Shown here: positions 35,855-36,971 of the stretch, piece by piece
How the letters are laid out: each line of letters starts with the position of its first letter
How positions within the stretch are numbered: the first letter of the stretch is position 1
DNA from: an uncultured Alphaproteobacteria bacterium
GTDB taxonomy: Bacteria > Pseudomonadota > Alphaproteobacteria > Rs-D84
Direction of reading: 5' to 3'
Assembly (NCBI GenBank): GCA_944389465.1
Contig: CALXML010000010.1
Span: 1 to 36,971 of the forward strand
DNA length: 36,971 nt
Notes under the pieces: model-generated
Databases searched by the model: none
What the model was told of the DNA's origin: nothing
The model's input: the letters and a program-made list of their open reading frames with translations, nothing else
Translations under genes and position numbers: made by a program

Positions 35855-36694
35855 ATGAAATCAAAAACTGTTTCAAATGATAAACAACAGAAAACACATC
35901 GTCGCCGTGTTTGGTGGTGGTTGCTGTTCGTTGTGCTGGTTATTGGTGGTGCAACTGCATGGGTGCTGTATGATGGGGGGATTATTGGCAAACGCAGTGT
36001 TGGTGATGTTGCCAATACTGCTGTTGTTGATGATGCAGATGTTGTGCCGGCCGAACCCGTGGCTGTGTCAACAGATGAAACCCAGCCCACAGAAATAAAA
36101 CCGGCCTGTGCCGTAATAGAAGAAATGTTGTTGGCCGGTATTGTTGATGATTATGATACGAATTGGTCGCGGCAATCTGATGGTGCACGTATTTATAATG
36201 TTTTGGCGCAACGTGGATGTCCTGAAAATGCACAATTTTTTGCCGATATGGCAGTACGTAAACAGGCCATTGCCGACGGACTGCGTGCTATTTATGAACC
36301 AAACAGTAATGCGATGACTTCTTTGGAATATTTATATTCTGACCAGAAAATATGCAAAACCATAGAAGACAGGGTTATGCAGAATATAAATACAAACGCG
36401 TATCGTTATGATGAATTTTTGGATAATGCAAATACGTATGCGGTGTTATATGAATATGGGTGCAAGGCAAATCGTGCGGCATACATGCGTGCAGCGGTGC
36501 GCGAATTGGGGGTGGCGGTCGCATTAATGCCAACAGATAAAATGGACCGCGGTGAAATAATAACTGTTGTGGAAATTTGCAAAAGTTTAGGTGTGCCGAC
36601 GGCCGCGCATTTAATGCTGCAACGGTTAAAGGCCCGCGGATATGATATGGATTTCCTGTTGGAAATGGAAGATATTATACACGGAATCCGCTAA
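35855..36694 (+). CDS. Single-pass envelope protein with duplicated Cys-helix module
   Basis: The 279-aa protein has a basic cytoplasmic start (THRRRVWWW), a membrane helix (about 22-43), an Asp/Val/Ala-rich linker and two copies of one module. The copies begin CAVIEEML (about 86) and CKTIEDRV (about 167). Each continues to a [DN][GA]xxYxxL...GCxxN segment and an A[VL]RxxxxA helix. The module is also in the protein at 34431, and both end DF[IL]LxMExII. The layout suggests helical-hairpin solenoid-like repeats in the periplasm. Function unknown. An AGGAGGGGG site precedes the ATG. Confidence 0.75.
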   Translation: MKSKTVSNDKQQKTHRRRVWWWLLFVVLVIGGATAWVLYDGGIIGKRSVGDVANTAVVDDADVVPAEPVAVSTDETQPTEIKPACAVIEEMLLAGIVDDYDTNWSRQSDGARIYNVLAQRGCPENAQFFADMAVRKQAIADGLRAIYEPNSNAMTSLEYLYSDQKICKTIEDRVMQNINTNAYRYDEFLDNANTYAVLYEYGCKANRAAYMRAAVRELGVAVALMPTDKMDRGEIITVVEICKSLGVPTAAHLMLQRLKARGYDMDFLLEMEDIIHGIR

Positions 36695-36703
36695 TATAAT
36701 AAT

Positions 36704-36766
36704 GCCCTGTGCGGTTATGTAATTAAATGCTTGCGTTTATGTAAATTTATTATATAATCACAGGGC
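36704..36766 (+). other. Inverted repeat GCCCTGTG/CACAGGGC flanking the tRNA-Gly promoter
   Basis: GCCCTGTG (36704-36711) and CACAGGGC (36759-36766) are an 8-bp inverted repeat with a 47-nt loop that contains the tRNA-Gly promoter. A role as terminator for the preceding cluster is possible but the loop is long. Confidence 0.4.
36731..36758 (+). promoter_or_regulatory. Promoter of tRNA-Gly
   Basis: TTGCGT (36731-36736) and TATAAT (36753-36758) are 16 nt apart, 20 nt before the tRNA. Confidence 0.75.
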
Positions 36767-36778
36767 TTTGAATTTGTT

Positions 36779-36853
36779 GCGGGCATAGTACAAAGGCTAG
36801 TATGCAAGCCTTCCAAGCTTGAAATGCGGGTTCGATTCCCGCTGCCCGCACCA
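36779..36853 (+). tRNA. tRNA-Gly (TCC)
   Basis: A 75-nt tRNA with encoded CCA has acceptor stem GCGGGCA/TGCCCGC, anticodon stem CAAGC/GCTTG and loop CTTCCAA (anticodon TCC). It reads GGA and GGG codons. Its last 18 nt are repeated 114 bp downstream. Confidence 0.95.
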
Positions 36854-36967
36854 GAAACGAGATATGGTGCAGTGGAGTTGGGTAACCTTGCGATGCAAAC
36901 ATCAACTCGTTGCTAATAACGCAACTCGTTGTGTTTTTATACGCGCGGTTTCCCGCTGCCCGCACCA
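36836..36967 (+). repeat. Duplicated 3' tail of tRNA-Gly
   Basis: The last 18 nt of the tRNA (36836-36853) occur again exactly at 36950-36967, including CCA, with no tRNA body before the second copy. The 96 nt between include two copies of CAACTCGTTG. The window ends here, so further copies cannot be judged. Confidence 0.88.
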
Positions 36968-36971
36968 AGGA

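Noticed and set aside
36750-36968. Minus-strand open frame of 72 codons
   Set aside because: It is the complement of tRNA-Gly and its duplicated tail; the RAAGIEPA-type translation is the usual antisense-tRNA artefact.

Overview
The window is AT-rich chromosomal DNA from a Gram-negative alphaproteobacterium. The evidence is lipid A genes (lpxK, lpxC), LolC/E and LolD, AsmA, many lipoproteins, an elongator tRNA-Met that looks alphaproteobacterial, and short intergenic gaps. The mix of a type IVB pilus, a GT11 fucosyltransferase and a PagL-like lipid A deacylase suggests a host- or gut-associated lineage; that is inference. No insertion sequence, integrase, rRNA or CRISPR array was seen.

Layout. 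1-357: initiator tRNA (minus strand) whose 3' tail and downstream DNA are tandemly duplicated. 516-3634: DUF374 acyltransferase, lpxK, lpxC and a lipoprotein. 3757-8482: four type IVB pilus genes (pilO, pilP, pilQ ATPase, pilR). 8545-9590 (minus): RusA-like resolvase and partner, divergent from gyrB (9666-12065). 12085-13717: small protein, HhH-GPD-like protein and ung. 13751-14311 (minus): PagL-like deacylase. 14459-14800: tRNA-Met and three related terminator hairpins. 14794-16304 (minus): tandem ArsR-type regulator and fucosyltransferase, divergent from a two-gene unit (16426-17532) that resembles a pair I associate with Patescibacteria. 17626-18090: tRNA-Thr and an unassigned structured RNA leading to a large lipoprotein (18126-19592). 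19712-21705: T-box leader and aspS. 21823-27113: hypothetical protein, asmA-like gene (minus), uvrB, tsaE. 27161-27303: candidate sRNA. 27282-29747 (minus): ftsQ and an ftsA-rpe gene fusion. 29797-31963: small lipoprotein (minus), small protein and the pilus secretin. 31967-33942: lolC/E and lolD. 33985-36694: four envelope proteins sharing repeat modules. 36779-36971: tRNA-Gly with a duplicated tail.

How the genes work together. Most are envelope genes: lipid A synthesis and remodelling, lipoprotein sorting, a pilus or secretion machine split between two loci about 22 kb apart, and division proteins. The most unusual items are an FtsA-ribulose-phosphate-epimerase fusion, a canonical T-box antiterminator before aspS in what looks like an alphaproteobacterium, two structured RNAs I cannot assign, the Patescibacteria-like pair, and the repeat-sharing envelope cluster. 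All family calls are from reading motifs by eye; no database search was run.
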